Positions 44,514-53,723 of a DNA stretch of 64,000 nt are shown here, in pieces. This DNA comes from Ureibacillus sinduriensis BLB-1 = JCM 15800. Its GTDB lineage: Bacteria > Bacillota > Bacilli > Bacillales_A > Planococcaceae. The position numbers were made by a program, and so were the translations under genes. Position 1 is the first letter of the stretch. Each line of letters starts with the position of its first letter. Location: assembly GCF_000772955.1 (NCBI RefSeq), contig NZ_JPVO01000043.1, forward strand, positions 55,777 to 119,776, read 5' to 3'. Under the pieces are notes generated by a model, which saw only the letters and a program-made list of their open reading frames with translations, was not told where the DNA came from and did no database searches.

Positions 44514-46304
44514 ATGAATGAAACGATTCAAAATAAATTGGCCGTTCTTCCAGATGATCCTGGTTGCTATTTAATGAAAGATCGGCAAGGGACCATCATC
44601 TACGTGGGTAAAGCGAAAGTGCTAAAAAACCGCGTACGTTCCTACTTTAATAGTTCGCATGATGGGAAAACACAACGACTCGTTAGTGAAATTGTAGACT
44701 TTGAATATATCGTTACTTCAAGTGACTTGGAAGCGTTAATATTGGAATTAAACCTTATCAAGTTGCATGATCCAAAATATAATATCATGTTGAAGGATGA
44801 CAAGACGTATCCTTATATCAAAATTACCAATGAAAAGTACCCACGTATTTTAACAACCCGAAAGGTGAAAAAAGATAAGGCGAAATATTTCGGTCCTTAT
44901 CCGAATGCGTTTGCAGCAAATGAAACAAGGAAACTCCTCGACCGTTTATATCCATTAAGAAAATGTTTGCGCCTTCCCGATCGGGTATGTCTCTATTATC
45001 ATCTCGGACAGTGCTTGGCTCCATGCGTCAAAGAAATTGAGCCCAAAGTATACAGTGAAATGATCGAGGAAATTACAAAGTTTCTCAATGGCGGTTTTGA
45101 GGATGTAAAATTGGATATTGAAAAGAAAATGCTGGAGGCAGCAGAAAATCTGGAATTCGAACGTGCGAAAGAATTCCGCGACCAGATCACCCATATTGAA
45201 ACGGTTATGCAAAAGCAGAAAATGGTTACAGGAGACTTATCCAACCGGGACGTTTTTGGATATGCCGTTGAAAAAGGTTGGATGTGTGTTCAAGTATTCT
45301 TTGTACGGCAAGGGAAATTGATTGAACGTGATGTATCGATTTTTCCGATCTACCGAGATTCGGAAGAGGAATTCCTCACTTTTGTCGGCCGGTTCTACGA
45401 TATCCCGGAACATATAAAACCAAAAGAAATCTTCATCCCGTCGCAAATTGATAAAACGCTGCTGGAAAAGTATCTTGATGTAAATGTGATTATCCCGAAG
45501 CGTGGGTCGAAAAAGGAGCTTGTCGATTTAGCGATGAAAAATGCGCAGATTGGCATACGAGAGAAATTCCAGCTAATTGAACGACAAGAAGAAAGAACTG
45601 TTGGTGCATGCGAGGAGCTGGGGGATGCAATGGATATAGCCGCCCCTCTTCGAATAGAAGCATTCGATAACAGTCACATGCATGGAACAGATGCGGTTTC
45701 TGCGATGGTTGTTTTCATTGATGGTAAACCGGCCAAGAAAGAATACCGGAAATATAAATTGCGGGAAACGGCAAAGCATGATGATTACGGAGCGATGCAG
45801 GAAGTAATTCGACGTAGATATACGAGAGTGTTAAAAGACGATCTGCCTCTGCCTGATTTAATCATTATCGACGGTGGGAAAGGTCAGATGGAAGTGGCAA
45901 GGGAAGTTATTGAGGATGAACTTGGATTATTCATACCAATTGCCGGGCTCGCCAAAGATGAGAAGCATAATACTTCCCAACTGTTATATGGTGAACCTCC
46001 AGTACCGGTGGAAATGAAAAGAACAAGCGATGGATTTTATCTGTTGCAAAGAATTCAGGATGAAGTCCACCGTTTCGCCATTACATTTTTACGTCAGCAA
46101 CATCAAACACATGCGATTCAATCGGTACTGGACGAAATCGAAGGGGTTGGACCAAAACGAAAGCAGCAGCTATTAAAGCATTTCGGTTCCATCAAGAAAA
46201 TTAAACAATCCTCCGTTGAAGAGCTGATGGAAGCCCAAATTCCGAGTGCAACTGCTAAAGCGATATACAATCATTTCCACAAAGACACATTGTCAATGGA
46301 GTAA
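44514..46304 (+). CDS. uvrC: excinuclease ABC subunit C
   Basis: 596 residues. GIY-YIG nuclease at the N-terminus ([19 protein letters not shown]), UVR domain around residues 195-230 ([13 protein letters not shown]), the RNase H-like C-terminal nuclease ([25 protein letters not shown]) and two helix-hairpin-helix motifs ([19 protein letters not shown]). It makes both incisions in nucleotide excision repair with UvrAB. Start ATG has an AAGGGTGAG site. Confidence 0.97.
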   Translation: MNETIQNKLAVLPDDPGCYLMKDRQGTIIYVGKAKVLKNRVRSYFNSSHDGKTQRLVSEIVDFEYIVTSSDLEALILELNLIKLHDPKYNIMLKDDKTYPYIKITNEKYPRILTTRKVKKDKAKYFGPYPNAFAANETRKLLDRLYPLRKCLRLPDRVCLYYHLGQCLAPCVKEIEPKVYSEMIEEITKFLNGGFEDVKLDIEKKMLEAAENLEFERAKEFRDQITHIETVMQKQKMVTGDLSNRDVFGYAVEKGWMCVQVFFVRQGKLIERDVSIFPIYRDSEEEFLTFVGRFYDIPEHIKPKEIFIPSQIDKTLLEKYLDVNVIIPKRGSKKELVDLAMKNAQIGIREKFQLIERQEERTVGACEELGDAMDIAAPLRIEAFDNSHMHGTDAVSAMVVFIDGKPAKKEYRKYKLRETAKHDDYGAMQEVIRRRYTRVLKDDLPLPDLIIIDGGKGQMEVAREVIEDELGLFIPIAGLAKDEKHNTSQLLYGEPPVPVEMKRTSDGFYLLQRIQDEVHRFAITFLRQQHQTHAIQSVLDEIEGVGPKRKQQLLKHFGSIKKIKQSSVEELMEAQIPSATAKAIYNHFHKDTLSME

Positions 46305-46334
46305 TTGTATGATAATGTTAATTTAAATTGCTAG

Positions 46335-46580
46335 AACAAGATAGAGGCGCAAGTTGCAATAGTAGACTTTCTGGAGGATGGACAATACCGTTGAAGGGGA
46401 GGGAAAGGGTAACTTGCCGAAGTGATAAATCCATTGTCTCGGTTTATTTGCTGGTTTTGCATTGAAGAAATGCAAGATTGTCAGAATCAGATTAGGATTC
46501 TGGAGGGCTATCTAAACGTTCCGATCCATTAGGATGTTCTCAAGACAGCTTTTCATGCCTTTGTGAAAAGCTGTCTTTTT
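46335..46580 (+). promoter_or_regulatory. lysine riboswitch (L box) with terminator, upstream of lysC
   Basis: The aptamer carries the conserved AGAGGCGC (46343-46350), AGTAG and GGAGG blocks, GAAGGGGAGGGAAAGGG, GCCGAAG (46417-46423) and GCTGG elements in the L-box order, ending GGAGGGCTATCT. The expression platform is a 14-bp perfect terminator stem (46542-46555 with 46563-46576) and a T run. Lysine binding would end transcription before lysC. Its promoter probably lies in the uvrC end region (TTGTCA 46290-46295). Confidence 0.93.
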
Positions 46581-46660
46581 TATGAACCAGGATTATGTAG
46601 GCCCTCATAGCAAAACGAGTTTTCAGAATAGAAAAAATGCTTTGAAAAGGGGAGAAACCG

Positions 46661-47884
46661 ATGTCTACAATCGTCGTAAAGATAGATAGTGCAACACTGA
46701 CAACGCCAGAAAAAATCGAACAAATTGCAGTTAGATTAATAGAGCAAAAAAACGCAGGGAACAAAATAGTTGCGGTTGTTCCTCCTATTGAAAATCTGGA
46801 GGAAAAGTTGCTTCAATTTGCCCAGGTCTTAAATGGAAATCCTTCGAAGAGGGAGCATCATGCATTAAGTACACTTAATACCCAAGTTGCGAGCAGCCTG
46901 CTGGCGACTTCAATTGTAAAAAAAGGGGTGAAAGCCGTTTCTTTAAACGGCTGGCAGGCAGGAATTGAAGTTGTTGAATCAAAGGGGAATGTTTTGATTC
47001 AGGACATTAAACATGAATATATCATCGAACATCTGAACAATGATGAAGTCGTAATTGTTGCGGGTTCACAAGGGATCGATGGGAAACGTAACATCTTATC
47101 GATGGGTGAAGGTGGCCCCGAGACGACAGCCGTTGCAATTGGGGCGGCAATCAATGCGGAACATATCGAAATCTTGACATTTCATGACGGAATTTATACA
47201 GCAGATCCCGCTATAGTTAAACAAGCAAGAAAGTTGAAGCAAATTACTTTCGACGAAATGCTTGAACTGGCAAATCTCGGCTCAGCCTATATTCATCCGC
47301 GCGCGGTGGAGCTGGCCAAAATTGTGGAACTGCCATTACTTGTACGTTCCGGTACAGAAAAGCTCGAAGGTACTCTGATCAAGGGAGAGGTAGACATGGA
47401 GAAAAATTTAATTGTTCGTGGTGTAGCATATGAAGCAGACATTATTCGTTTAACGGTTGGTTATGATTCTTATGAACAATCGTCCCTTGCTGATATCTTT
47501 ACTACACTTGCGGAACATAAAATCGATGTTGATATAATTGTGCAGGCAGTGATTGATGGAGTAAAACCAACTATTTCTTTCTCGATTGCTAAAGAAGATT
47601 TTGCAGAAGCCATTAAAGTATTGGAGAGAAATAAAGCTGCACTAATGTTTAGTTTCGCGGATTTTGAGGTTGGCTTGGCGAAAGTTTCCATCGTTGGGGC
47701 AGGTATGGTGTCTAATCCCGGTGTTGCCGCCAGAATGTTTGATCGTTTACGGAAAGAGAAGATCTTGGTTAAAATGGTCAGCACTTCCGAGATCAAAGTA
47801 TCGGTTGTTGTTCCACAAGAAGAAATGGTTCTGGCAGCGAACGTGCTCCATAATGAATTCAATCTTGCTGAAATGACGGAATAA
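46661..47884 (+). CDS. lysC: aspartokinase homologue with eroded kinase motifs and intact ACT domains
   Basis: 407 residues, aligning without gaps over much of the N-terminal half to B. subtilis aspartokinase II as I recall it. Motifs are altered at every catalytic block: K-FGGTS reads KIDSAT; the ATGEQ block reads TLNTQ (catalytic Glu lost); GRGGSDTTAVA reads GEGGPETTAVA (Arg, Ser and Asp changed); TDVPGVFTTDP reads TFHDGIYTADP. Non-catalytic surroundings (PSKRE, GWQAGI, DEMLELANLGSAYIHPRAVE) and the two ACT domains (AKVSIVGAGMVSNPGVAARMF, KMVSTSEIKVS) are well kept. It may be a weak or dead kinase acting as a regulatory subunit. Controlled by the lysine riboswitch. Confidence 0.88.
   Translation: MSTIVVKIDSATLTTPEKIEQIAVRLIEQKNAGNKIVAVVPPIENLEEKLLQFAQVLNGNPSKREHHALSTLNTQVASSLLATSIVKKGVKAVSLNGWQAGIEVVESKGNVLIQDIKHEYIIEHLNNDEVVIVAGSQGIDGKRNILSMGEGGPETTAVAIGAAINAEHIEILTFHDGIYTADPAIVKQARKLKQITFDEMLELANLGSAYIHPRAVELAKIVELPLLVRSGTEKLEGTLIKGEVDMEKNLIVRGVAYEADIIRLTVGYDSYEQSSLADIFTTLAEHKIDVDIIVQAVIDGVKPTISFSIAKEDFAEAIKVLERNKAALMFSFADFEVGLAKVSIVGAGMVSNPGVAARMFDRLRKEKILVKMVSTSEIKVSVVVPQEEMVLAANVLHNEFNLAEMTE
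47381..47398 (+). promoter_or_regulatory. internal ribosome binding site and start for the lysC beta subunit
   Basis: AAGGGAGAGG then ATG at 47396, in frame with lysC (Met246). Translation here would give a 162-residue product containing the ACT domains (MEKNLIVRGVAYEAD). This matches the known in-frame internal start that produces the beta subunit of aspartokinase II in B. subtilis. Confidence 0.75.
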
Positions 47885-47892
47885 CAATAATG

Positions 47893-47941
47893 AAAGCCAA
47901 TTCTTGGAGTGAACATCCTTGCAAGAATTGGCTTTTCTATT
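47893..47941 (+). terminator. lysC terminator
   Basis: A 14-bp stem (AAAGCCAATTCTTG / CAAGAATTGGCTTT) with a 15-nt loop and T-rich tail. Confidence 0.87.
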
Positions 47942-48000
47942 TTATGGAATATGTTGACTTTCGCAAAGCTCTCAGAGTGCTTCTATCCAATCGATAGTGT

Positions 48001-48417
48001 TTATTCCATTTTCTCTTTTCGATCCCATTTTACCGTGAATGTGATACGTTGTTGTTTTTCAAATTTTTCGTCGTAGCATTCGGTAAGGCAGCCATTGATG
48101 GCTTGGATTTGCTGGGCGATGAATCCCGCTTCGATTCTAAAAGAGCGTTCTGTAATTTTTAATAATTCGACATCATTAGTTAATTGAAAAACATAGCCGT
48201 CCTTTTCTTCCTCTGTTAAAGTTAAATTGCCCCAGCCCGCATCCTCGAAGAAGGAGATGATCAGTTGAATATCCATGCATGGGAATTGTCTAGCCAAATC
48301 TTTGCCAGCCCAGTAGAGCACATCTTTTTCATGTTTTCCAAGAATCGTCGGAAGCAAGTAGTCACGCAAAATATCATAACCAAATACTGGAACAGTTTTG
48401 TTCTCATTTGATGTCAT
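48001..48417 (-). CDS. yslB: YslB family protein (DUF2507)
   Basis: 138 residues, soluble. FGYDILRDYLLPTILGKHEKDVLYWAGK and GFIAQQIQAING match YslB of B. subtilis, which sits between lysC and sdhC. The fold is related to a ligand-binding V4R-like domain, but the function is unknown. Start ATG has a GAGG site in AAGAGGTATTTTTA. It is divergent from sdhC. Confidence 0.88.
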   Translation of the reverse strand: MTSNENKTVPVFGYDILRDYLLPTILGKHEKDVLYWAGKDLARQFPCMDIQLIISFFEDAGWGNLTLTEEEKDGYVFQLTNDVELLKITERSFRIEAGFIAQQIQAINGCLTECYDEKFEKQQRITFTVKWDRKEKME

Positions 48418-48546
48418 TAAAAATACCTCTTTCTTATTTTTCTTGTTTTAGTGTAAATTAACAAAAATTTTTCTATAACTAGAAATTTTTATCTTGAAAT
48501 AGAATAAATATCCTTTAAAAGGATGTATAAAAAATCTGTAGTCACC

Positions 48547-48596
48547 TTGACGCTTGTACTACATGAGAGTACAATGAACATGTCATAATATTGTAC
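48547..48596 (+). promoter_or_regulatory. sdhCAB promoter with overlapping inverted repeat
   Basis: -35 TTGACG (48547-48552), exact 17-bp spacer, -10 TACAAT (48570-48575). GTACAAT (48569-48575) and ATTGTAC (48590-48596) form a 7-bp inverted repeat over the -10 and start, a possible operator. Confidence 0.65.
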
Positions 48597-48686
48597 CATT
48601 ATGAAATACACAGTCAATGATGGATCGTTTACAAAATGGTGACGATATTGTCAGGTTATTTAAAAGTACTGAGGGGGGTAATAGTC

Positions 48687-49301
48687 TTGTCAAAAAATCA
48701 TGAGTTTTACTGGAGACGCTTACATTCACTACTAGGTGTAATTCCTGTAGGTCTGTTTTTAGTGTTCCACTTATCACTGAACTTCACTGCTACAGGTGGA
48801 GAAGACAATTACAACAATTCAATCGGTATTATGGAATATGTTCCTCATTACCTATTGTTAATTGTTGAGTGGATTGTAATTTACATACCAATTTTATTCC
48901 ATGGATTATACGGGCTGTATATTGCATTCACTGCTACACCAAACTTGAATCGCTTTGGGACATTCCGTAACTGGATGTTCGTATTGCAACGTTTTACAGG
49001 AGTATTCCTTGTAATCTTCATTGCATGGCATATTTTCCAAACACGTATTCAAAAAGCGCTTGGTGCAGACGTTGACTTTAATATGATGGAAGAAATCGTT
49101 AGCAATCCATTTATGTTAGCATTTTATATTGTAGGTATTATATCTGCTACATTCCATTTAGCAAACGGTCTATGGTCATTCCTGGTGAGCTGGGGAATTA
49201 CACAATCTTCAAGCGCTCAAAAAGTTGCAACTTACGTAACAATGATCTTCTTCGTTCTATTAAGTATCGTTGGTGTTGCTGCAATTCTAGCATTCGTATA
49301 A
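48687..49301 (+). CDS. sdhC: succinate dehydrogenase cytochrome b558 subunit
   Basis: 204 residues with five membrane helices. It anchors SdhAB and binds two hemes b through His residues such as those in RRLHSLLGVIP, FHLSLN, LFHGLYG, AWHIFQTR and FHLANGLWSF; Bacillus SdhC reduces menaquinone. The start is TTG 48687 with GAGGGGGG upstream, matching the B. subtilis N-terminus; an in-frame GTG/ATG further upstream is rejected. Confidence 0.96.
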   Translation: MSKNHEFYWRRLHSLLGVIPVGLFLVFHLSLNFTATGGEDNYNNSIGIMEYVPHYLLLIVEWIVIYIPILFHGLYGLYIAFTATPNLNRFGTFRNWMFVLQRFTGVFLVIFIAWHIFQTRIQKALGADVDFNMMEEIVSNPFMLAFYIVGIISATFHLANGLWSFLVSWGITQSSSAQKVATYVTMIFFVLLSIVGVAAILAFV

Positions 49302-49359
49302 ATACATTAGTAGAATCCGAATAGATTACAGAGCAAATAAAGAGGAGTGAAAAGTAATC

Positions 49360-51105
49360 ATGGCGAAAAGCAAAATTATCGTCGTAGGTGGCGGTTTAGC
49401 CGGTTTAATGGCTACGATGAAAGCTGCCGAAGAAGGCACTGAAGTTGAATTATTCTCATTAGTTCCCGTAAAACGTTCACACTCCGTATGTGCGCAAGGC
49501 GGAATTAATGGTGCTGTAAATACAAAAGGTGAAGGGGATTCTCCTTGGATTCACTTTGATGATACTGTATATGGTGGGGATTTCCTTGCAAACCAACCAC
49601 CTGTAAAAGCAATGTGTGATGCCGCTCCTGGTATCATTCACTTATTTGACCGCATGGGGGTTATGTTTAACCGTACACCAGAAGGTCTAATTGATTTCCG
49701 CCGTTTCGGTGGTACATTAATGCACCGTACTGCTTTCTCTGGTGCAACAACTGGACAACAATTACTTTATGCGTTGGACGAGCAAGTCCGCCGTTATGAA
49801 GTGGATGGTTTGGTTACAAAATACGAACACTGGGAATTCCTAGGTGCTGTTCTTGATGACGAAGGCCATTGCCGTGGTATCGTTGCACAAGATATGAAAA
49901 CTGAAGAAATTAAATCATTCCGCGCTGATGCTGTTATTATGGCAACAGGTGGTCCTGGTATTATCTTTGGTAAATCTACAAACTCAATCATTAACACTGG
50001 TTCTGCAGCATCTATTGTTTACCAACAAGGTGCAACGTATGCAAACGGTGAAATGATTCAAATTCACCCAACTGCGATTCCTGGGGACGACAAAAACCGT
50101 CTAATGTCAGAATCTGCACGTGGTGAAGGTGGACGTATTTGGACTTACAAAGACGGTAAGCCTTGGTACTTCCTAGAAGAAAAGTACCCAGCTTATGGGA
50201 ACTTGGTGCCTCGTGATATCGCAACTCGCGAAATCTTCGACGTATGTGTGAACCAAAAATTAGGTGTAAACGGAGAAAACGTAGTATACCTAGATCTTTC
50301 TCACAAAGATCCACATGAATTAGATGTTAAACTTGGCGGCATCATCGAGATCTACGAAAAATTCGTAGGTGATGACCCACGTAAATTACCGATGAAAATC
50401 TTCCCGGCTGTTCATTACTCAATGGGTGGTTTATGGGTAGATTACGATCAAATGACAGAAATTCCTGGTCTATTTGCAGCAGGTGAATGTGATTACTCAC
50501 AACATGGTGCAAACCGTCTAGGAGCAAATTCACTACTTTCAGCGATTTATGGTGGTAGCGTAGCTGGACCAAACGCTGTTAAATATGTTAAGAGTTTAAA
50601 GAAACATGCTGAAGACCTTCCACAATCTATCTTCGACGCTCGCGTAAAAGAAGAACAAGAAAAATGGGATGCAATCCTTAAGTTGGATGGAACTGAAAAC
50701 GCATACTTAATTCACAAAGAACTTGGTGAATTAATGACTGACAATGTAACGGTTGTACGTTACAATGATCGACTTGAAGCTACTTACAATAAACTTACGG
50801 AATTACTGCAACGTTGGGAAAACATCAATATCAATGACACGCAAAAATGGAGTAACCAAGGTGCTCACTTCACTCGTCAATTGAAAAATATGTTATACCT
50901 TGCTCGTGTAATTACTAAAGGCGCACTTTTACGTAACGAGTCTCGTGGAGCGCACTACAAACCAGATTTCCCAGAACGTGACGATGAGAACTTCTTAAAA
51001 ACTACAATGGCGAAGTTCAATCCACAAACTGGTGAACCTGAAATTTCTTATGCAGAAGTAGACGTTTCCCTAATCCCGCCACGTAAACGTGACTATTCTT
51101 CATAA
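49360..51105 (+). CDS. sdhA: succinate dehydrogenase flavoprotein subunit
   Basis: 581 residues. FAD-binding motif VVGGGLAGLMATMKAAEEG, the covalent-FAD His segment RSHSVCAQGGINGA, and active-site FHPTA-equivalent QIHPTAIPGD and SARGEGGRI are present; the substrate region SMGGLWVDYDQ is near residue 352. It oxidises succinate to fumarate. Start ATG has an AGAGGAG site. It is the middle gene of sdhCAB. Confidence 0.98.
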   Translation: MAKSKIIVVGGGLAGLMATMKAAEEGTEVELFSLVPVKRSHSVCAQGGINGAVNTKGEGDSPWIHFDDTVYGGDFLANQPPVKAMCDAAPGIIHLFDRMGVMFNRTPEGLIDFRRFGGTLMHRTAFSGATTGQQLLYALDEQVRRYEVDGLVTKYEHWEFLGAVLDDEGHCRGIVAQDMKTEEIKSFRADAVIMATGGPGIIFGKSTNSIINTGSAASIVYQQGATYANGEMIQIHPTAIPGDDKNRLMSESARGEGGRIWTYKDGKPWYFLEEKYPAYGNLVPRDIATREIFDVCVNQKLGVNGENVVYLDLSHKDPHELDVKLGGIIEIYEKFVGDDPRKLPMKIFPAVHYSMGGLWVDYDQMTEIPGLFAAGECDYSQHGANRLGANSLLSAIYGGSVAGPNAVKYVKSLKKHAEDLPQSIFDARVKEEQEKWDAILKLDGTENAYLIHKELGELMTDNVTVVRYNDRLEATYNKLTELLQRWENININDTQKWSNQGAHFTRQLKNMLYLARVITKGALLRNESRGAHYKPDFPERDDENFLKTTMAKFNPQTGEPEISYAEVDVSLIPPRKRDYSS

Positions 51106-51126
51106 ACTTAAGGGAGGTCATTAATC

Positions 51127-51906
51127 ATGACAACACCAGTAGAAACTGGAAGAACTGTTAAATTGGAAATCCTTCGTCAAGATACTGAAGGTGGCGCAAC
51201 TCGCTGGGAAAAATTCGAAGTGCCTTATCGCCCTGGTATGAACGTGATCTCGGCTTTAATGGGGATTCAACAAAACCCAGTTACTTCAGATGGCCAAAAA
51301 ACGTCTCCAGTAACTTGGGATATGAACTGTCTTGAAGAAGTATGTGGCGCATGTTCGATGGTTATTAATGGTCGTCCGCGTCAATCATGTTCTACACTGA
51401 TTGACCAATTAGAACAACCCATACGTTTAGAGCCAATGAAAACTTTCCCTGTAGTACGTGATTTACAAGTTGATCGTAGCCGTATGTTTAACGCACTTAA
51501 AAAAGTAAAAGCATGGGTTCCAATCGATGGAAGTTACGACCTAGGTGAAGGTCCACGCATGCCTGAGCGTAAACGTCAATGGGCTTACGAATTATCTAAA
51601 TGTATGACTTGTGGTGTATGTATGGAAGCATGTCCAAACGTATCTGAAGGTGCTTCATTTATCGGACCAGCTCCATTATCACAAGTACGTTTATTCAACA
51701 CACACCCAACTGGTGCAATGAATAAAGATGAGCGTCTTGCAGAGATTATGGGAGATGGTGGTCTTGCGAACTGCGGTAACTCACAAAACTGTGTAGCTGC
51801 ATGTCCAAAAGGTATTCCACTAACAACTTCAATCGCAGCTCTTAACCGTTCAACAACTGTTCAAATGTTCCGTAACTTCTTCGGTTCAGACAACATGGTT
51901 GACTAA
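51127..51906 (+). CDS. sdhB: succinate dehydrogenase iron-sulfur subunit
   Basis: 259 residues. The N-terminal plant-type ferredoxin domain has CLEEVCGACSMVINGRPRQSC; the C-terminal part carries CMTCGVCMEACPN and CGNSQNCVAACPKG for the 4Fe-4S and 3Fe-4S clusters. It passes electrons from SdhA to SdhC. Start ATG follows GGGAGG. A long terminator follows. Confidence 0.98.
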   Translation: MTTPVETGRTVKLEILRQDTEGGATRWEKFEVPYRPGMNVISALMGIQQNPVTSDGQKTSPVTWDMNCLEEVCGACSMVINGRPRQSCSTLIDQLEQPIRLEPMKTFPVVRDLQVDRSRMFNALKKVKAWVPIDGSYDLGEGPRMPERKRQWAYELSKCMTCGVCMEACPNVSEGASFIGPAPLSQVRLFNTHPTGAMNKDERLAEIMGDGGLANCGNSQNCVAACPKGIPLTTSIAALNRSTTVQMFRNFFGSDNMVD

Positions 51907-51952
51907 TATATTATTAACTTAATAATAAGAAGCGATTTGTTTCTTCCTATAG

Positions 51953-51998
51953 AAAAGGGTATCTAAGTCATTTATTTGACTTTTAGATACCCTTTTTA
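51953..51998 (+). terminator. sdhCAB terminator
   Basis: AAAAGGGTATCTAA / TTAGATACCCTTTT stem (14 bp), extended inwards by GTC/GAC, with T run. Confidence 0.9.
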
Positions 51999-52382
51999 TG
52001 TCATGTGCATAAAATAGGGCGATATAAAGTTCTTCATGTTTTTTCGACGCAAATGCTCTTCCACAATAATTTCTATTCTTCAAGTAAAAGGGATAGAGGT
52101 AGCCTTACACGCCAGTGCTGGTCAATCCAGTGTCGATCTGTTTTATGAGAGGGAATTCTTCCTACCTGTACAAACCAAGTAATGCAATCCCTTTATCCTC
52201 CGCTGGTAAGTTTGGTATAATTAATGAACCATTATTCATTTTCGAGCTACCCCTTATGATAGCGTCATTAAAAGGGGAGCAAGAGCCTGTTGCAGTAGCA
52301 ACTTTAAGAAAAGGCAAATGTATAAACTGCAACGGAAAATGATTATGGGATAGGGAGAAGAAAAGGGAAGGGGTTATTGAAC
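51999..52382. other. intergenic region between sdhB and ysmA
   Basis: 384 bp. A 75-codon frame at 52115-52342 has no ribosome binding site and no recognised similarity. A purine-rich stretch just before 52383 is the ysmA ribosome binding site. I see no other clear signal. Confidence 0.4.
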
Positions 52383-52826
52383 ATGAAGGCAAATTATATT
52401 GAAGATCCAATAAAATGGGAGGAAGATTTCAAGTTCTATGTCGAGGTGACCGTCCGATTTTCAGAGACGGATATGTATGGCCATTTGAACAACACTGTAC
52501 CATTTGTTTACTTTGAATATGCACGTATCGAATTTATGAAACATATCGGTTTTACAAATTTTTCTGCGGAAGCAAAGAACACAATTTCTGTTGTGGCCGA
52601 TTTGCAATGTGATTTTTTAAAACAAGTTTACTTTGATGAGACTCTCCGAATCTATGTAAAGGCGGCACGAATTGGAAATTCTTCAATCGACATTCATTAT
52701 CTAGCCAGAAACGATAAAAATGAACCTGTGTTTACCGGTAGAGGGACGATTGTTCAAATCGATAAAGCTACTGGTAAAGCCATTCCCTGGGATGAAAAAG
52801 AAAAATTAATATTACAGGAGAAATAG
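52383..52826 (+). CDS. ysmA: hotdog-fold acyl-CoA thioesterase (YsmA-like)
   Basis: 147 residues, 4HBT family. VRFSETDMYGHLNNTVPFVYFEYARIEF carries the catalytic Asp followed by HLNN. It hydrolyses acyl-CoA; the substrate is unknown. The position before gerE matches ysmA in B. subtilis. Start ATG 52383 is favoured over TTG 52377 by the AAGGGG spacing (9 nt). Confidence 0.88.
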   Translation: MKANYIEDPIKWEEDFKFYVEVTVRFSETDMYGHLNNTVPFVYFEYARIEFMKHIGFTNFSAEAKNTISVVADLQCDFLKQVYFDETLRIYVKAARIGNSSIDIHYLARNDKNEPVFTGRGTIVQIDKATGKAIPWDEKEKLILQEK

Positions 52827-52837
52827 TGAAAATGCCC

Positions 52838-52866
52838 TCACAGCCTTTCAACTCTTAACATACTTT
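52838..52866 (+). promoter_or_regulatory. candidate sigma-K promoter of gerE
   Basis: CATACTTTA (52858-52866) fits the sigma-K -10 CATANNNTA; CAC (52838-52840) lies ~17 bp upstream, fitting the sigma-K -35 AC. gerE is a known sigma-K gene. Confidence 0.6.
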
Positions 52867-52898
52867 ACATAGAAGAGGAGATAGGAGGGTGTTGCCTT

Positions 52899-53120
52899 AT
52901 GAATAGCCCGCAGCATCGTTCACTTTTGACGAAACGAGAACGGGAAATTTTCCAGTTACTTATCTTAGATTATTCAACTAAGGATATTTCGCAGAAGTTG
53001 GGCATTAGCGAAAAAACGGTGCGTAATCATATTTCAAACACGATTCAGAAACTGGGCGTATCCAGTAGATCACAAGCTTTAATTGAATTGCTGAGGCTAG
53101 AAGAATTATCATTGCACTGA
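52899..53120 (+). CDS. gerE: late mother-cell sporulation regulator GerE
   Basis: 73 residues, a LuxR-type helix-turn-helix alone. LLTKREREIFQLLILDYSTKDISQKLGISEKTVRNHISN is the conserved DNA-binding region, near identical in pattern to B. subtilis GerE. It activates and represses coat genes late in the mother cell. Start ATG follows AGGAGG. It is consistent with the spore-surface locus further right. Confidence 0.97.
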   Translation: MNSPQHRSLLTKREREIFQLLILDYSTKDISQKLGISEKTVRNHISNTIQKLGVSSRSQALIELLRLEELSLH

Positions 53121-53263
53121 TTGGATGCTTGCTATTTCGCCAAAAACACTTCAAAATAGAGTTATATATTAGTGTCTAGCACAGATATTTTGTTCCGGGT
53201 GGTATACGCGGATTTCAAAGTCGCTAAAGACTGAATTGATTCTTGAGGAGTGACTGCACTAGA

Positions 53264-53704
53264 ATGAGGAAGGACGAAAAGCACAGCCACGAAACAGTAG
53301 CATATTTAGAAAAAGAACTACGTTATATCTCACATTTAATTAAACAAAAAGGTAGAGAGATATTAAGCAACTATACGATAACACCTCCACAATTTGTAGC
53401 GCTTCAATGGTTACATGAATCGGGCGATATGACAATTGGTGAATTATCGAATAAAATGTATTTAGCTTTCAGTACGACAACGGATTTAGTTGATCGTATG
53501 GAAAAAAATGAATTGGTAGTGCGTATTCGTGATGAGCAAGACCGCCGGGTTGTACACATTCATTTACTTGAAGAAGGCGAAAGAATTATCGAGGAAGTAA
53601 TCGAAAAAAGACAGAATTACTTACAAGATGTTTTAGTAGATTTTGATGAAGCCGAAGTAGAAAGCTTGTCAAGATTGCTGAATAAACTCCATCAACAAAT
53701 GTAA
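53264..53704 (+). CDS. ysmB: MarR-family transcriptional regulator (YsmB-like)
   Basis: 146 residues. The winged helix is MTIGELSNKMYLAFSTTTDLVDRMEKNELV with wing RIRDEQDRRVVHIHL, close to YsmB of B. subtilis, also between gerE and racE. The ligand and targets are unknown. ATG 53264 has GAGGAG at a rather long distance (13 nt); TTG 53243 is possible but has no site. racE starts 20 nt later. Confidence 0.9.
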   Translation: MRKDEKHSHETVAYLEKELRYISHLIKQKGREILSNYTITPPQFVALQWLHESGDMTIGELSNKMYLAFSTTTDLVDRMEKNELVVRIRDEQDRRVVHIHLLEEGERIIEEVIEKRQNYLQDVLVDFDEAEVESLSRLLNKLHQQM

Positions 53705-53723
53705 TAGGATTGAGGCGGTTTTT

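Noticed and set aside
52115..52342. 75-codon + strand open frame between sdhB and ysmA
   Set aside because: No ribosome binding site, a GTG start, a long overlapping reverse frame, and no recognised domain. I treat the interval as intergenic.
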